64,000 nucleotides of DNA, taken from the NCBI RefSeq assembly GCF_002860355.1, contig NZ_NMWU01000002.1, forward strand, positions 124,001 to 188,000. Direction: 5' to 3'. This DNA comes from Bifidobacterium margollesii. GTDB taxonomy: Bacteria; Actinomycetota; Actinomycetes; Actinomycetales; Bifidobacteriaceae. Shown piece after piece: positions 36,441-52,793 of the stretch. A program made the position numbers and the translations under genes. Positions within the stretch are counted from its first letter, which is position 1. The number at the start of each line of letters is the position of its first letter. The notes below the pieces were generated by a model. That model was given only the letters and a program-made list of their open reading frames with translations, was not told the origin of the DNA and searched no databases.

Positions 36441-37409
36441 ATGAGTGCTGCTCGTCGTGCGAAGCCCGAATATCGGGGGAGTGACTATGCTGAGCCGTCT
36501 CGGGGCTCGGGGCCGTTTGCCGTGACGTTCGGCGATCCGATGTCCGTGATGTGGAACGAGATGTCGAGAACGCTGGCTGTGCGTGAGGGTGCCGTGCTGA
36601 CCCTTGCCATGGCCGAGGGGTATGAGGACGGTACGAACGAAGGGCGCATCGTGGTCGAGAACGGCGCTCGCCTCACGCTCGACGGCGTGAGGATCGATGT
36701 CAGCGCGGATAGGGGAGCCGCTGCGTTGGAGGTGAGGTCCGGACGTCTTGAGCTCACGCTGGCCGAAGGGTCCGACAATCGCCTGTGGTCCGGTGGGGAT
36801 CGTGCCGGATTGGAGAACGGTGACAATGAGCTGGTGATCGACGCCGTGGGCTCGCAGAAGCTCGGCAAGCTGTCGGCGCGCTCGTATTCATCGTTCGGGG
36901 AGGCCGATGGCGCCGGCATAGGCGGCGGCAAGGGTCGATCCGGCTCGCATATCACGATCAGGGGCGGGGCGATCGACGCTTCCGCCCGTTCGGATCGGCG
37001 GGGTGCGTATGGCGCCGGCATAGGAGGAGGCCGTGGCGGTGACGGTTCGGCCATCGTCATCGGCGGTGGCATGGTGAGCTGCCGGTGCTGGGCCTCCCGG
37101 GGCATGGCGTATGGTGCCGGAGTCGGCGGTGGATATGGCGGCAACGGCGTGGAGATCACGATTCTTGGGGGTGTGGTCGATGCGCGATCCCGTGGCATGC
37201 AGGGATCGTATGGCGCCGGTGTGGGCGGCGGCCAGAGCGATGCCGGGTTCGGCGGGGGTGAAAGCGGATCGGCCGTCGGGATCTCGATTCGCGGCGGCAG
37301 GGTCCAGGCCTCGGGCAACGTCCCCGTCGGCAGCGGACTCTGGGGTTCGGCCTCGCGGAACATCGAGATCGTCGACGGCACGCTGCTCGACGGCGACTCC
37401 GTCGCGTGA
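36441..37409 (+). CDS. Glycine-rich beta-helix-like repeat protein, no signal peptide
   Basis: The protein has 322 aa. Residues 45-135 contain short beta-strand repeats (REGAVLTLAMAEG, ENGARLTLDGVRIDV, RSGRLELTLAEG) like the carbohydrate-binding/right-handed beta-helix part of gut-bacterial surface proteins. Residues 157-306 hold four or five rungs of the form GAGIGGGxGxxGSxITIxGGxIDA (157, 191, 225, 258). Such repeats normally occur in exported, anchored proteins, but here there is no signal peptide, membrane helix or LPxTG motif. ATG 36441 with GGGGG upstream is chosen; ATG 36429 is possible. The protein looks cytosolic or non-classically exported, and its function is unknown. Confidence 0.75.
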   Translation: MSAARRAKPEYRGSDYAEPSRGSGPFAVTFGDPMSVMWNEMSRTLAVREGAVLTLAMAEGYEDGTNEGRIVVENGARLTLDGVRIDVSADRGAAALEVRSGRLELTLAEGSDNRLWSGGDRAGLENGDNELVIDAVGSQKLGKLSARSYSSFGEADGAGIGGGKGRSGSHITIRGGAIDASARSDRRGAYGAGIGGGRGGDGSAIVIGGGMVSCRCWASRGMAYGAGVGGGYGGNGVEITILGGVVDARSRGMQGSYGAGVGGGQSDAGFGGGESGSAVGISIRGGRVQASGNVPVGSGLWGSASRNIEIVDGTLLDGDSVA

Positions 37410-37417
37410 CTGTTGGG

Positions 37418-37514
37418 CTTCCCCTTAGGCTGAACCCGTTAAGGAAACGGCAGAGCCGTTTTTAGGGTTCAGGCTCGCCGACAGGCGAGCGAACAGAGCG
37501 CGGCCGAAGGCCGA
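37418..37514. repeat. Inverted, diverged copy of the composite repeat module
   Basis: CTTCCCC...GGCTGAACCC, a hairpin, then GGGTTCAGG...GCCGACAGGCGAGC...GCGCGGCC...GGCCG follow the same order as the reverse complement of 180-278 in the DUF559 element, with point changes and small indels. It lies 8 bp after the glycine-rich gene. Confidence 0.75.
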
Positions 37515-37527
37515 CCAACACCGCCGA

Positions 37528-37818
37528 GAAGCTGGCAGCCGTAGGCTGACTGATGAGGTGGTTTGAGCGAAGGATTATCACCTCATCCGACCGACTGCGT
37601 CGGCCACCTTCCCCATCAAGGGGAAGGCGAAACGCGACTGCCTATTCTGGGGCTTCCCGTGGGCTGAGTCCGTTTTGGCTTCCCCCACTGGGGGAAGCTG
37701 TCGGCGTAGCCGACTGATGAGGGGTTCCGGCTGCTCACCTCATCCGACCGACTGCGTCGGCCACCTTCCCCTCCGAGGGGAAGGCGAGGGGTGGCAGCCG
37801 TAGCTGACTGATGAGGGA
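37528..37818. repeat. Array of palindromic repeat units upstream of rpoB
   Basis: Five units alternate in orientation: about 37528-37560, 37578-37630 (CACCTCATCC...GGGGAAGG), 37675-37724, 37735-37788 and 37790-37818. They share CTTCCCC/GGGGAAG hairpins, GTCGGCCACC and TAGCCGACTGATGAGG blocks. No open frame is credible here. The rpoB promoter begins about 90 bp to the right. Confidence 0.85.
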
Positions 37819-37904
37819 TTGCGGGCCGATCATTGAATCCGATCGATAGGAGGCCAAATGATACGACACGCAGATTGTGCGACACGCCGATATGTGATAG
37901 CATT

Positions 37905-37933
37905 TTGACGTTTAGTGACGTGTGTCATATAGC
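37905..37933 (+). promoter_or_regulatory. Predicted rpoBC promoter
   Basis: TTGACG (37905-37910), a 17-bp spacer and TATAGC (37928-37933) make a good housekeeping sigma-factor promoter. The leader to the rpoB start would be about 105 nt. Confidence 0.65.
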
Positions 37934-38044
37934 GGGCATACATCAGACTGGGGGAATGGCCCGCTAGCCGTTTGGTAGTTGCGGCGCCGCGACCGCCGTT
38001 CCCTGGCTATTGGATACACAGCGAACGAGAAGGATAACCCCATC

Positions 38045-41671
<3,627 letters not shown>

Positions 41672-41752
41672 TCCAGACGCGCCGCCCGCGGGGAGCGGGC
41701 GGCGCACCCACAACCGTAAAGCAGTAAAGATCTACCAAGACAGGACAACTAA

Positions 41753-45910
<4,158 letters not shown>

Positions 45911-45954
45911 TCGATAAGCCGATTCCGGTAGACTCCCTCCGGGAGCGAGCAAAC

Positions 45955-45995
45955 GGGCGTGATCCGAATTTCGTGTTTGGATCACGCCCATTTTT
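45955..45995 (+). terminator. Rho-independent terminator of rpoBC
   Basis: GGGCGTGATCC (45955-45965) pairs with GGATCACGCCC (45979-45989), extended by three more pairs including one G-T, and is followed by A then TTTTT. Confidence 0.93.
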
Positions 45996-46131
45996 GTGTT
46001 ATTGAATCGAGTGACGTGTTAAGCGCGTGTGAATTTTCATAGTTTTCGCAATGTGGACGTCATAAAACCGTTATGGACGGATAACAGTACATTCCTTCAA
46101 TAAGAGTTTGAAAAGCTCCTGAGGAGGAAAT

Positions 46132-47742
46132 ATGAGAAAATCCCTGATCGTGCGTGCGGCCGCGGCCGTCTCCGCACTCGCCATGGCGGCCGGCCTCGCC
46201 GCCTGCGGTGGTTCGTCCACCGGTTCATCTGCCTCGTCCGGCTCATCGCTGGTCGTGAACACCAACTTCGACGCCAAGTCCTTCGACCCGGCCCGCGCCT
46301 ACGAATTCACCAGCAATATGGTGAGCCATCAGGTCTATGAGACCCCGCTGGCCTACGCCGACAACGGCAACGACTTCTCCAAGGTGGAGCCCGGCGTCGC
46401 CAAGTACGAGATGAGCGCCGACGCCAAGACCGTGACCCTCACCGTTCAGGACGGCCACACCTTCTCCAGCGGCGCCAAGGTGACCGCCGACGATCTGACC
46501 TTCAGCCTCGAGCGCCTGCAGGGTATGCAGGGCAACCCGTCGTTCCTGCTCACCGATCCGGCCGGCAAGCCGGTGAAGGTGGCCAAGAAGGACGACAAGA
46601 CCGTGACGCTCACCAGCTCCGTGGCCTATCCGGCACTGCCGTACGTGCTGGCGTTCCCCTCCACCGGTGTGGTGGAGAAGAAGGTCGTTGAGGAGCACGG
46701 CGGCACCACCGACACCAACGACAAGGCCGAAACCTGGCTGAACTCCAACTCCGCCGGCTCCGGTCCGTACAAGATCTCCTCCGCCGACATCAAGAGCGAG
46801 GTCAAGCTCGCCGCCAACGACAAGTACACCTCCAACGACAAGCCGAAGTACACCAACGTCGTGATCCAGAACACCACCGCCGCCACCCAGAAGGTGAACG
46901 TGCAGGCCGGCAGCGCCCAGATCGCGTTCGACCTCGGCGCCGATGACGTCAAGGGTCTGGACTCCTCCAAGATCAAGGTGACCAGCTCGCCGTCGCTGTA
47001 CACGCTGTACGCCTACATCAACGCCGGAAAGCAGTACGGCAAGGTCGCCTCCGACCCGAACTTCATCAACGCGTTCCGTCACGCCATCAACTACGACGAG
47101 ATCCTGAAGTTCGTCGGCGACGGCGCCGTGCAGCCCGGCGGCATCATCCCGCCCGCCCTGAGCGGTTCGCTCAAGTCCGACGAGCACAACACCTACGACC
47201 TTGCCAAGGCCAAGGAACTGCTCGCCAAGAGCGGTTACAAGGGCGAGAAGGTCGAACTCGTGGTGCCTTCCGACATGGCCATCGGCGGTGTGAACCTGCA
47301 GAACCTCGCCCAGAAGGTGCAGGAGCAGGTCAAGGCCGCGGGCATCAACCTCGAACTCAAGCCGCTGTCGTCCACAGCTTGGCTTGACGTCTACCGCAAC
47401 GGCACCGCCCAGTCGTCGATCGCCTACTGGGGCGCCGACTACCCGGAGGCCGGCGACTACGCCGCCTTCGGCCCCGACGCCGCCACCGGCCTGCACGCCG
47501 GCTGGAAGACCGGTGCCGGCATCGCCAGCGCCGAAGCCGCCAAGCCTGCCTTCGACAAGGCCCAGACCACGATCGACAAGGACGCTCGCGCCAAGGCCTT
47601 CCAGGAGGCCCAGCAGAAGATGAACGACGGCGGCCCGTTCGTGCCGATCGTCACCCCGGCCGGCCGTCTCGCCTACGCATCCAACCTCTCCGGCGTCACC
47701 TACAACCCGATCTGGTACACCGATCTCGCGTCGGTGAAGTGA
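46132..47742 (+). CDS. Peptide ABC transporter substrate-binding lipoprotein
   Basis: The 536-aa extracytoplasmic protein of the SBP-5 (DppA/OppA) family has a signal peptide of about 24 residues ending in the lipobox LAAC, then a Gly/Ser linker. Family features include FDPARAYEFTSNMVSHQVYETP, AKTVTLTVQDGHTFSSGAKVTADDLTFSLER, NSAGSGPYKI, NFINAFRHAINYDEI and the C-terminal VPIVTPAGRLAYASNLSGV. GAGGAGG precedes the ATG. A GTTAT-ggacgg-ATAAC inverted repeat (46070-46085) lies in the promoter region. It heads a five-gene operon. Dipeptides or oligopeptides are the likely ligands; the exact specificity cannot be read. Confidence 0.92.
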   Translation: MRKSLIVRAAAAVSALAMAAGLAACGGSSTGSSASSGSSLVVNTNFDAKSFDPARAYEFTSNMVSHQVYETPLAYADNGNDFSKVEPGVAKYEMSADAKTVTLTVQDGHTFSSGAKVTADDLTFSLERLQGMQGNPSFLLTDPAGKPVKVAKKDDKTVTLTSSVAYPALPYVLAFPSTGVVEKKVVEEHGGTTDTNDKAETWLNSNSAGSGPYKISSADIKSEVKLAANDKYTSNDKPKYTNVVIQNTTAATQKVNVQAGSAQIAFDLGADDVKGLDSSKIKVTSSPSLYTLYAYINAGKQYGKVASDPNFINAFRHAINYDEILKFVGDGAVQPGGIIPPALSGSLKSDEHNTYDLAKAKELLAKSGYKGEKVELVVPSDMAIGGVNLQNLAQKVQEQVKAAGINLELKPLSSTAWLDVYRNGTAQSSIAYWGADYPEAGDYAAFGPDAATGLHAGWKTGAGIASAEAAKPAFDKAQTTIDKDARAKAFQEAQQKMNDGGPFVPIVTPAGRLAYASNLSGVTYNPIWYTDLASVK

Positions 47743-47789
47743 TCGTCGACTCCAAGGCCTGCAATATCAACCCAATCTAAGGCAATACC

Positions 47790-48893
47790 ATGAGCGCAAC
47801 CGCAACCGCGCCCGGTAAAGCCGCGACAGGGAAGTCCGCCCCGGAAAGCTCCCGCCAGAGCTTTTTCGGGGCGCACCCCTTTGTGCGGTATGCCGGCATC
47901 CGATTCATCGTCAGCATCTTCCTCGCCATCGGCGTCACCTTGGTGACCTTCATCCTCACCAATCTCGTGCCGGCCGACCCGGTGACCGCGGTTCTCGGCG
48001 AAGCCGCAGCCGCCGATCCCGCGATCGTGGCCAACATGCGTCACCAGATGGGACTCGACAAGCCGCTTCCCGTCCAGTATCTGCTCTACCTGCAGCGTCT
48101 GCTGCACGGCGACATGGGCACCAGCGCGCAAACCCACAACCCGGTGGCACAGGATCTCTCCCAGGCGCTGCCCGCCACCATGGAACTGGCCCTGATCACC
48201 TTGGTCATCTCCGTGATCATCGGCGTCGGTCTCGGCCTGTATGCGGCCCTGCACAACCGTCGCTTCTCCGATCAGGTGATCCGCCTGCTCAGCCTGCTCG
48301 GCATTTCCGTGCCGTCGTTCTGGCTGGCCATGCTGTGCTTCTACTTCTTCTTCTACAAGCTGGGCCTGTTCCCCGGCACCGGACGTCTCGACCCCACGTT
48401 CACCGCGCCGCCGCAGGTCACCGGCATGTACATCACCGACGCACTGCTCGCCGGCGATCCGGCACTGGCCGCCAACGCCGTCTCCCACGCGGTGCTGCCG
48501 GCCCTCGTCATGATCCTGTGGACGGTCGGCTTCCTGCTGCGCTTCTGCCGCAGTTCCGTGCTTGAGGTGCTCAGCCAGGACTACGTCACCGCGGCCCGAG
48601 CCAAGGGCCTCGGCTCCGCCCGTATCACCTTCGCCTACGTGCTGCGTGGCGCCCTGCTGCCGATCCTCACGATGATCGGCATGCTGTTCGGCGGCCTGAT
48701 GAGCGGCTCCGTGCTCGTCGAATCCGTGTTCTCGTGGCATGGTCTCGGCCAGTACGCCTTCCAGGCGGCCAAATCGCTTGACCTGCAGGCCATCATGGGT
48801 GTGGGCCTCACCGTCGGCGTGATCTACATCACCGTGAACTTCGTGGTCGACCTGCTCTACGGTCTGATCGATCCGCGCGTGAGAGTGCAGTGA
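47790..48893 (+). CDS. Peptide ABC transporter permease, DppB type
   Basis: This 367-aa permease has a charged 35-residue N-terminal extension, then RYAGIRFIVSIFLAIGVTLVTFILTNLVPADPVTAVLGE, RHQMGLDKPLPVQYLLYLQRLLHGDMGTS and six membrane helices. The cytoplasmic coupling helix has VLSQDYVTAARAKGLGSARITFAYVLRGALLP, the EAA motif. The ending GLIDPRVRV is typical of DppB. It lies 47 bp after the binding-protein gene. Confidence 0.93.
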   Translation: MSATATAPGKAATGKSAPESSRQSFFGAHPFVRYAGIRFIVSIFLAIGVTLVTFILTNLVPADPVTAVLGEAAAADPAIVANMRHQMGLDKPLPVQYLLYLQRLLHGDMGTSAQTHNPVAQDLSQALPATMELALITLVISVIIGVGLGLYAALHNRRFSDQVIRLLSLLGISVPSFWLAMLCFYFFFYKLGLFPGTGRLDPTFTAPPQVTGMYITDALLAGDPALAANAVSHAVLPALVMILWTVGFLLRFCRSSVLEVLSQDYVTAARAKGLGSARITFAYVLRGALLPILTMIGMLFGGLMSGSVLVESVFSWHGLGQYAFQAAKSLDLQAIMGVGLTVGVIYITVNFVVDLLYGLIDPRVRVQ

Positions 48894-48906
48894 GGGAGGC
48901 AGAACA

Positions 48907-49806
48907 ATGAGTGATACGAACGAAGTGACCGCCTCCGTGCCGGCCCTGAAGCCTCGGAAGAAGCGATTCCAACTGCCGTCCCAGTGGAAAACCGCCTACG
49001 CCGTCATCGGCGTGACGGTGGTGGCGTTCTGGCTGATCGTGGCGATCATCAGTCCGCTGCTGCCGCTGGCCGATCCGCTCGCCCAGACGGCCGAACGTCT
49101 TGCCGCGCCCTCCGGCGCACACTGGTTCGGCACCGACGAACTCGGCCGCGACGTGTTCTCCCGCGTACTCTATGGTGCGCGCATCTCGATCCCCGTGGCC
49201 ATCGCGCTGGTGGTGCTCTCCATGCTGCTCGGCGGCGTGCTCGGTATGATCGCCGGCTACTTCGGCCGCGTGCTCGACGAGACGATCATGCGTCTCGCCG
49301 ACGTGGTGCTCGCCTTCCCGCCGATCATCCTCGCCATGGTCATCACCGCGGCCCTCGGCCCGGGCATCGGCAACGCCGTCATCGCCATGCTGGTGGTGAA
49401 CTGGCCGCAGTACGCGCGAATCATGCGCTCGATGGTGGTCGGCGTGCGCGGCAGCGAATACGTGATCAGCGACCGTCTGCTCGGTTTCAGCGCGTGGCAG
49501 ACCCTGCGGGTCGATGTGCTGCCCAACGTGGTCTCGTCCATTCTCGTGCTGGCCACGCTCGACTTCGGCAACGCGATCCTGCTGCTTTCTGGCCTGTCGT
49601 TCCTCGGTCTGGGTGCGGTGCCGCCCACGCCGGAATGGGGCTTCATGGTCTCCGAAGGCGTGCAGAACTTCTCCGCATGGTGGATCGCCACCTTCCCCGG
49701 TCTGTGCATCTCCAGCGTCGTGATCGCCTTCAACTTCATCGGCGACACCCTGCGCGATGCGCTCGACCCCCATATGCGCAAGCACGTTCAAAGCGAGGCG
49801 ATGTGA
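48907..49806 (+). CDS. Peptide ABC transporter permease, DppC type
   Basis: The 299-aa protein has six membrane helices. It has HWFGTDELGRDVFSRVLYGARISIPVAIALVVLSM, a conserved DppC/OppC region, and SEYVISDRLLGFSAWQTLRVDVLPNVVSSILVLATLDFGNAILLLSGLSFLGLG as the EAA region. It ends GDTLRDALDPHMR. GAGGGAGG precedes the ATG at 48907. Only 1 bp separates its stop from the next gene's start. Confidence 0.93.
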   Translation: MSDTNEVTASVPALKPRKKRFQLPSQWKTAYAVIGVTVVAFWLIVAIISPLLPLADPLAQTAERLAAPSGAHWFGTDELGRDVFSRVLYGARISIPVAIALVVLSMLLGGVLGMIAGYFGRVLDETIMRLADVVLAFPPIILAMVITAALGPGIGNAVIAMLVVNWPQYARIMRSMVVGVRGSEYVISDRLLGFSAWQTLRVDVLPNVVSSILVLATLDFGNAILLLSGLSFLGLGAVPPTPEWGFMVSEGVQNFSAWWIATFPGLCISSVVIAFNFIGDTLRDALDPHMRKHVQSEAM

Positions 49807-49807
49807 G

Positions 49808-50677
49808 ATGAGCGAAAACGAAAGCGAAAACGAATCCGTGGCTCTTTCGATCCGTGACCTCAACCTCACGATCGACGACCATCACATCCTCAAGGACGTC
49901 TCCCTCGACGTGCCGGCCGGCAAGGTGATGGGACTGGCTGGCGAATCCGGTTCCGGCAAGACCATGACCGGCATGACCGTGCTCGGACTCCAGCCCGAGG
50001 GCGCCAAGGTGAGCGGCGAGATCGACTACCACGGCGAGAACCTGCTGGCCATGACCGACAAGCAGCTGGCCGGCTACCGCGGCCGTCACATCGCCATGGT
50101 GTTCCAGGATCCGACCGCCAGCCTGCACCCGATGATCCGCATCGGCGTGCAGCTCACCGACCATATGCGCCACCACCTCGGACTGAGCAAGGAGGATGCG
50201 CGCAAACGGGCCATCGAACTGCTCGAGCTCGTGCAGGTGCCCGATCCGGAAGGCACGCTCAGGCGCTATCCGCACCAGTTCAGCGGCGGCCAGCTGCAGC
50301 GCATCGCCATCGCCGTGGCCATCGCCTGCAAGCCCGATCTGATCATCGCCGACGAGCCCACCACGGCCCTCGACGTGACCGTGCAGGCCGGCATCCTGCA
50401 GCTGCTGAGGCATCTGTGCGACACGACCGGACTGACGATCATCCTGATTACGCACGATCTGGGCGTGATGAGCGCGCTGGCTGATGAGATCGCCGTGATG
50501 CGCGGCGGGCAGATCGTGGAGCTCGGCTCCCGGTACGATGTGATCCGCAATCCGCGGCATCCGTACACGAAGTCGCTGATCGACTCGCTGCCGAAGCAGA
50601 TGATGGAGCAGCGCGAGAAGGGCGAGCAGGCCGCTCGGGACGGGCGGCAGGAGCAGGAGGGTGGTCAGCATGACTGA
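49808..50677 (+). CDS. Peptide ABC transporter ATPase, DppD type
   Basis: The 289-aa ABC ATPase has Walker A GESGSGKTMTG, Q-loop VFQDPTASLHPMIRIGVQLTDH, signature FSGGQLQRIAIAVAIACKPDLIIADEPTTALDVT with Walker B, and the H-loop THDLGVMS. The C-terminal RNPRHPYTKSLIDSLP is typical of peptide-transporter ATPases. ATG 49808 is chosen; the frame upstream would overlap the permease. It overlaps the following gene by 8 bp. Confidence 0.94.
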   Translation: MSENESENESVALSIRDLNLTIDDHHILKDVSLDVPAGKVMGLAGESGSGKTMTGMTVLGLQPEGAKVSGEIDYHGENLLAMTDKQLAGYRGRHIAMVFQDPTASLHPMIRIGVQLTDHMRHHLGLSKEDARKRAIELLELVQVPDPEGTLRRYPHQFSGGQLQRIAIAVAIACKPDLIIADEPTTALDVTVQAGILQLLRHLCDTTGLTIILITHDLGVMSALADEIAVMRGGQIVELGSRYDVIRNPRHPYTKSLIDSLPKQMMEQREKGEQAARDGRQEQEGGQHD

Positions 50678-51494
50678 GACGATGGAGAACTCTCTGGGCT
50701 GGGTGCCCCGGCCGATGCGATGCGAGCTGGAGGTGAGTGATCTCACCGTGGCGTACAAGCAGCCGGGTGGTCGCGTCAACACGGCCGTGGATTCGATCTC
50801 CTTCAAGGTTTCGGCCGGCGAGGTCGTGGGTCTGGTGGGCGAGTCCGGTTGCGGCAAGAGCACCACGGCCCGGGCGATCTGCGGTCTGGAGCGGCCGAAG
50901 AGCGGTACGATCACGTTCAACGGCAAGAAGATCACGCCGTTGACGCTGCGTCGCAGGCCGAAGGAGTTCCAGAGCATTCAGATGGTGTTCCAGAATCCGT
51001 ACGCCTCGCTCAACCCCCGACGTACCATACGCCATCAGATCGAGGATGGTCGCCGGGCGAATCGCGGCGAGGCGCCGAGCGTGGAGGAGCTGCTCGACCT
51101 CGTGGAGATTCCGCGCAGCGCGGCCGGCGAATACCCGTATCAGTTCAGTGGTGGCCAGCGTCAGCGTATCGCCATCGCCCGAGCGGTGGCGGCCGGTGCG
51201 GATCTGCTGATCGGCGATGAGCCCATCGCCTCGCTGGACGCCTCGCTGCAGGCGAAGATCGCCCAGCTGATGCGGGACGTCTGCCTGAAGACGGGTGCCT
51301 CACTGCTGTTCATCAGCCATGATCTGGCCGTCGTAAGGCTGATCGCCGATCGGGTGATCGTCATGCAGTCCGGTCACATCGTGGAGCAGGGACCCACCGA
51401 GGAGATCTGGCAGCACCCCAAGGAGGCGTATACGCAGCGTCTGCTCGCCGCCATTCCCGAGGCCGACGGACTGGGGCGCATCCCGCAGGTGTAG
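50670..51494 (+). CDS. Peptide ABC transporter ATPase, DppF type
   Basis: The 274-aa ABC ATPase has Walker A GESGCGKSTTARAI, Q-loop QMVFQNPYASLNPRRTIRHQI, signature FSGGQRQRIAIARAVAAGADLLIGDEPIASLDAS and H-loop ISHDLAVVR. The end WQHPKEAYTQRLLAAIPEA is characteristic. ATG 50670 lies in the last codons of dppD with GGAGGG upstream. With DppD it forms the ATPase heterodimer, completing the transporter begun at 46132. Confidence 0.94.
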   Translation: MTETMENSLGWVPRPMRCELEVSDLTVAYKQPGGRVNTAVDSISFKVSAGEVVGLVGESGCGKSTTARAICGLERPKSGTITFNGKKITPLTLRRRPKEFQSIQMVFQNPYASLNPRRTIRHQIEDGRRANRGEAPSVEELLDLVEIPRSAAGEYPYQFSGGQRQRIAIARAVAAGADLLIGDEPIASLDASLQAKIAQLMRDVCLKTGASLLFISHDLAVVRLIADRVIVMQSGHIVEQGPTEEIWQHPKEAYTQRLLAAIPEADGLGRIPQV

Positions 51495-51501
51495 CGGCGG
51501 G

Positions 51502-51546
51502 GTTTTGGCTGTAGCGGTTTTGGCTGTAGGGGTTTTGGCGCTGTGC
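51502..51546. repeat. 15-bp tandem repeat, three units, between convergent genes
   Basis: GGTTTTGGCTGTAG-type units begin at 51502, 51517 and 51532. They lie between the dppF end and the convergent CmpB-type gene. No terminator hairpin is evident here. Confidence 0.75.
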
Positions 51547-51581
51547 CGCGGTTGTTGTCGCTGGTGCGGCGCCACACGCCC

Positions 51582-52793
51582 CTACACGCGACCGGAGCTC
51601 GCGGGGTCGATCGTCATGGTCTGGAACCGCTGCTGCATATAGGCGTCGTTGAAATGCTCGCCGAAGAACGTTTCGATCGGCGAGCCCGGCTGCATGCCGG
51701 CCATGCGCGTATACCAGCAGTCCAAGGCCATCAGGGTGGCCGTGCCGTCGATGAACATCAGCACGAACGCCACCGTGGTGAGCGAATACCGCCATTTCCA
51801 CGGTATGCGGTTGATGAGCCGCAGCAGTTGCGGCAGACACAGTTTGATCCACGCCAATCCCAGCAGACCCCACATGATCATGTACTTGCCGCTGGTACGG
51901 CCGTTGATCGACAGCCATTGTCCGGTGTAGTCCCAGGCGGTGATGCCGAAGGCCGCCTGCATGAACCAGCTGGTGAAGTATTCGAACGCGCCGCCGATCA
52001 CCGCACTGGCGAGGAAGATCAGCAGCGGGTTGTCGTCCCACAGCCGGTTGAGGAACACGGTGAGCAGCACTCCGCCGAACCCGTAGATCGGCGAGAACGG
52101 GCCCCACAGCAGACCGGCCCGATCCTGATATTCGCCGAACAGAATCCAGTGGTACACGGTTTCGATGCCGAGGCCGATCACGCAGGTGAAGACGAACACC
52201 CAGAACAGGTTGAAGAAGTCGAGGCTGATATACCCTTTGCCGCTCAGATCGCGGCCCGCCATGTTGATGCGCACCGACTCCTCGTAGGCGTCCCGCGCGT
52301 TCATCTGCTTCAATCGCCGTTGCAGGCGACGCTCCTCGTGCAGCGAGGGATCGGCGGTGATCGAGATGACCACCAATAGGATCAGTTGGACGAACGGCAG
52401 CAGCAGCGCGACGTCGAGACCGTAGAGGGCGAGATTCAGCAGGCCCTCCAACAGCGTCGTCGGGATCAGCCCGTAGGCCCAGCGGGCCGCGTGATGGCGG
52501 TGGTTGCGCAGCAGCAGCACGCCGAATACGATCAGCGCGGCGGCGTTGATCACCAGCACGACCGCATGCTCGCCGGTGAGGATGAAAGTGAGCGAGGTGT
52601 TGACGGATCCGGGGGAGAGCGACTTCACCTCTTCGACGATGAGAAACACGAGCAGCGGCAGGCTCACGGCGCCGATGGTCAGACACAGCGCACCATAGAT
52701 TCTGACGATCAGCGGCAGTCGCGCGGCGTTTGCGCCGGTTATGCCGGGATCACTGGTCGTTCGGTGGTAAGCGGGGGGATTGCCGTCGGTCAC
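51582..52793 (-). CDS. CmpB/PF06541-type multi-pass membrane protein
   Basis: The protein has 403 aa and about ten membrane helices. The C-terminal half carries SPIYGFGGVLLTVFLNRLW, ASAVIGGAFEYFTSWFMQAAFGITAWDYTGQWLSINGRTSGKYMIMWGLLG, the hallmark of the putative ABC-transporter type IV family (CmpB, COG4905). That name is historical and transport is not demonstrated. The start is GTG 52793, whose GTGA overlaps the PP2C stop by 4 bp; a longer frame to 53012 lies inside the PP2C gene. Coupling to PP2C and a kinase gene suggests a signalling-linked envelope role. Confidence 0.8.
   Translation of the reverse strand: MTDGNPPAYHRTTSDPGITGANAARLPLIVRIYGALCLTIGAVSLPLLVFLIVEEVKSLSPGSVNTSLTFILTGEHAVVLVINAAALIVFGVLLLRNHRHHAARWAYGLIPTTLLEGLLNLALYGLDVALLLPFVQLILLVVISITADPSLHEERRLQRRLKQMNARDAYEESVRINMAGRDLSGKGYISLDFFNLFWVFVFTCVIGLGIETVYHWILFGEYQDRAGLLWGPFSPIYGFGGVLLTVFLNRLWDDNPLLIFLASAVIGGAFEYFTSWFMQAAFGITAWDYTGQWLSINGRTSGKYMIMWGLLGLAWIKLCLPQLLRLINRIPWKWRYSLTTVAFVLMFIDGTATLMALDCWYTRMAGMQPGSPIETFFGEHFNDAYMQQRFQTMTIDPASSGRV

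Noticed and set aside
37528-37818. Repeat array considered as a CRISPR
   Set aside because: Units alternate orientation, differ in length, and have no regular unique spacers or cas genes nearby.
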